64,000 nucleotides of DNA, taken from NCBI GenBank assembly GCA_951812525.1, contig OX638316.1, positions 868,001 through 932,000 on the forward strand, given 5' to 3'. The notes under the pieces were generated by a model. The model made no database searches, had not been told where the DNA came from, and worked only from the letters and a program-made list of their open reading frames with translations. Source of the DNA: an uncultured Poribacteria bacterium. GTDB lineage: Bacteria; Poribacteria; WGA-4E; WGA-3G. Of this stretch, positions 63,110-64,000 are shown piece by piece (the stretch's first letter is position 1; every line of letters starts with the position of its first letter). Both the position numbers and the translations under genes were made by a program.

Positions 63110-64000
63110 TTACTTCCGAATCAACATTTTCCGTGTCGCCGTGAAATCACCTGCAGTGAGTGTATAGAAATATACACCACTCGCCACGGATTCACCGAAT
63201 GCATTCCTACCATCCCAATACGCTGCACGGTTCCGGTTCTCATACACACCTGCCGGTTGATGTCCAAGTGCCAATCGTCGGACTACCTGTCCGTTCACGG
63301 CATAGATGATGATTGTGACATCTGTAGGTTTGGACAGCTGATACGGGATCCACGTCTCTGGGTTGAACGGATTCGGGTAGTTTGCTAAGAGTGTCGTTTC
63401 TTTCGGAATTAGCACTACACGGAGCTTTTCTAAGAAGAGAACACCACTGTACGCCGTTGGATCTGTCAAATCTAATTGCCGTGCTTGCGTAAGCCACAGT
63501 CGCACCTCTGCTGCAGTTAGCATCTCCAATGATTGTAAACGAAGGAGTGGCGCAGCAGCAACATCGCCGAGTGCCCCAGCAACCAAAACGAGATCTACAA
63601 TATTGACAACATTATCCCCGTTGACATCTGCCACATTCCGTCCAGTCTGACCAATGTTAGATGAAACTAATACCAAATCCTGAATATTTACAATACCATC
63701 ACCATTCACATCTCCTGTGAGTTGGGTCGATTCAGTTATCCGCGCACCTCTAACCTTTGGGGTAAAAGTCTCTCCCACACTACTAACGAGGAGGACATCA
63801 GATAATGTTAAAGTGGATGCCTTCACAGCGATAACCTCAAATGTGAGCGTGGCGAGGGTGCCGTCACCACTGCTTTCTCCGGCGGATGCAGCGTTGAGTT
63901 TCACAAGATTTCCCTCCACTTTCGGCTCCACAAAGAATGCGCCAGCAGGTAGATAATCGCCATTCGCACCTGAAACATACCCGAGCGTAGATGTATCAAA
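63110..64000 (-). CDS. Cohesin-dockerin secreted protein with C-terminal sorting domain (partial)
   Basis: The frame continues past the right edge, so the N-terminus is missing; about 296 residues are visible. A cohesin-like end (YVSGANGDYLPAGAFF, TLATLTFEVIAVKA) is followed by a dockerin type I pair of calcium-binding loops (GDVNGDGIVNIQDLVLVSS, ADVNGDNVVNIVDLVLVAG). The C-terminal ~90 residues are a FlgD-Ig/T9SS-like domain (NYPNPFNPETWIPYQLSK, GVYFYTLTAGDFTATRKML). This is typical of proteins displayed at or released from the surface. Confidence 0.85.
   Translation of the reverse strand, partial: FDTSTLGYVSGANGDYLPAGAFFVEPKVEGNLVKLNAASAGESSGDGTLATLTFEVIAVKASTLTLSDVLLVSSVGETFTPKVRGARITESTQLTGDVNGDGIVNIQDLVLVSSNIGQTGRNVADVNGDNVVNIVDLVLVAGALGDVAAAPLLRLQSLEMLTAAEVRLWLTQARQLDLTDPTAYSGVLFLEKLRVVLIPKETTLLANYPNPFNPETWIPYQLSKPTDVTIIIYAVNGQVVRRLALGHQPAGVYENRNRAAYWDGRNAFGESVASGVYFYTLTAGDFTATRKMLIRK

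Noticed and set aside
1-64000. tRNA or rRNA genes
   Set aside because: No cloverleaf-like set or conserved rRNA stretch was recognised by eye; a tRNAscan run would settle it.

Overview
The window looks like a chromosome fragment from an uncultured bacterium, most likely Candidatus Poribacteria or a close relative. This is inferred from gene content, not from a marker gene. The supporting signs are SUMF1/FGE-like proteins in fusions, a Cys-type sulfatase, a PhyH dioxygenase, LamG-type secreted proteins, an FG-GAP/UnbV protein, a cohesin-dockerin protein, and many short palindromic repeats of the type GGCGAGGTT..AACCTCGCC between genes. No rRNA, tRNA or CRISPR array was found.

Layout. 1-5.1 kb: a truncated XRE-ImmA/IrrE regulator, a lipoprotein Cu/Zn superoxide dismutase, and a coupled pair of Gfo/Idh/MocA oxidoreductase and FG-GAP/UnbV protein. 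5.1-12.7 kb: a minus-strand run of selA, SUMF1-like lipoprotein, ABC ATPase, UvrD/AddA-type helicase and secreted LamG-like protein. 12.8-15.5 kb: a caspase-PEGA-NPCBM-SUMF1 fusion. 15.6-17.2 kb: a degenerate nucleotidyltransferase and a HicBA toxin-antitoxin pair lying between two perfect 58-bp direct repeats. 17.2-24.3 kb: a multihaem cytochrome-TPR membrane protein, an SDR, an FAH-family enzyme, an MNT-HEPN fusion and a di-haem peroxidase. 24.3-35.5 kb: mostly minus-strand household and secreted genes (ABC ATPase, phosphoesterase, methyltransferase, sulfatase, YifB/ComM, K+ channel-RCK, a putative ADP-ribosyltransferase-HEAT protein, DUF1844, a LecA-like protein, two cyclophilins, LamG).

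35.7-51.1 kb is the unusual part. A small HTH/coiled-coil gene is followed by four tandem paralogues (called A, B, C and D here) of a large multidomain family, with an orphan TnpB gene between A and B. D (1135 aa) has the motif order of an XPD/DinG-type iron-sulfur SF2 helicase: Walker A, a five-cysteine cluster, DEAQ, an SST motif III and a GR-containing motif VI. These sit between an unrecognised N-terminal domain and a C-terminal HTH plus winged helix. C has the same layout with altered Walker A and B boxes. A and B have lost the P-loop, cysteine cluster, motif III and motif VI arginine but stay fully open. The 5' leaders, bodies and 3' ends group differently among the four, which suggests recombination between copies. 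I see this as the best candidate for an undescribed system. Its function (replication of an integrated element, defence, or regulation) cannot be decided from sequence reading.

51.3-64 kb: a SUMF1-sialidase fusion coupled to a PhyH dioxygenase, a membrane-anchored phospholipase D-like protein, an ECF sigma / anti-sigma / HtrA-like set in which the HtrA lacks its catalytic His, an O-methyltransferase, a UxaA-type dehydratase with a palindromic repeat inside its reading frame, a repeat membrane protein and a cohesin-dockerin protein running off the right edge.
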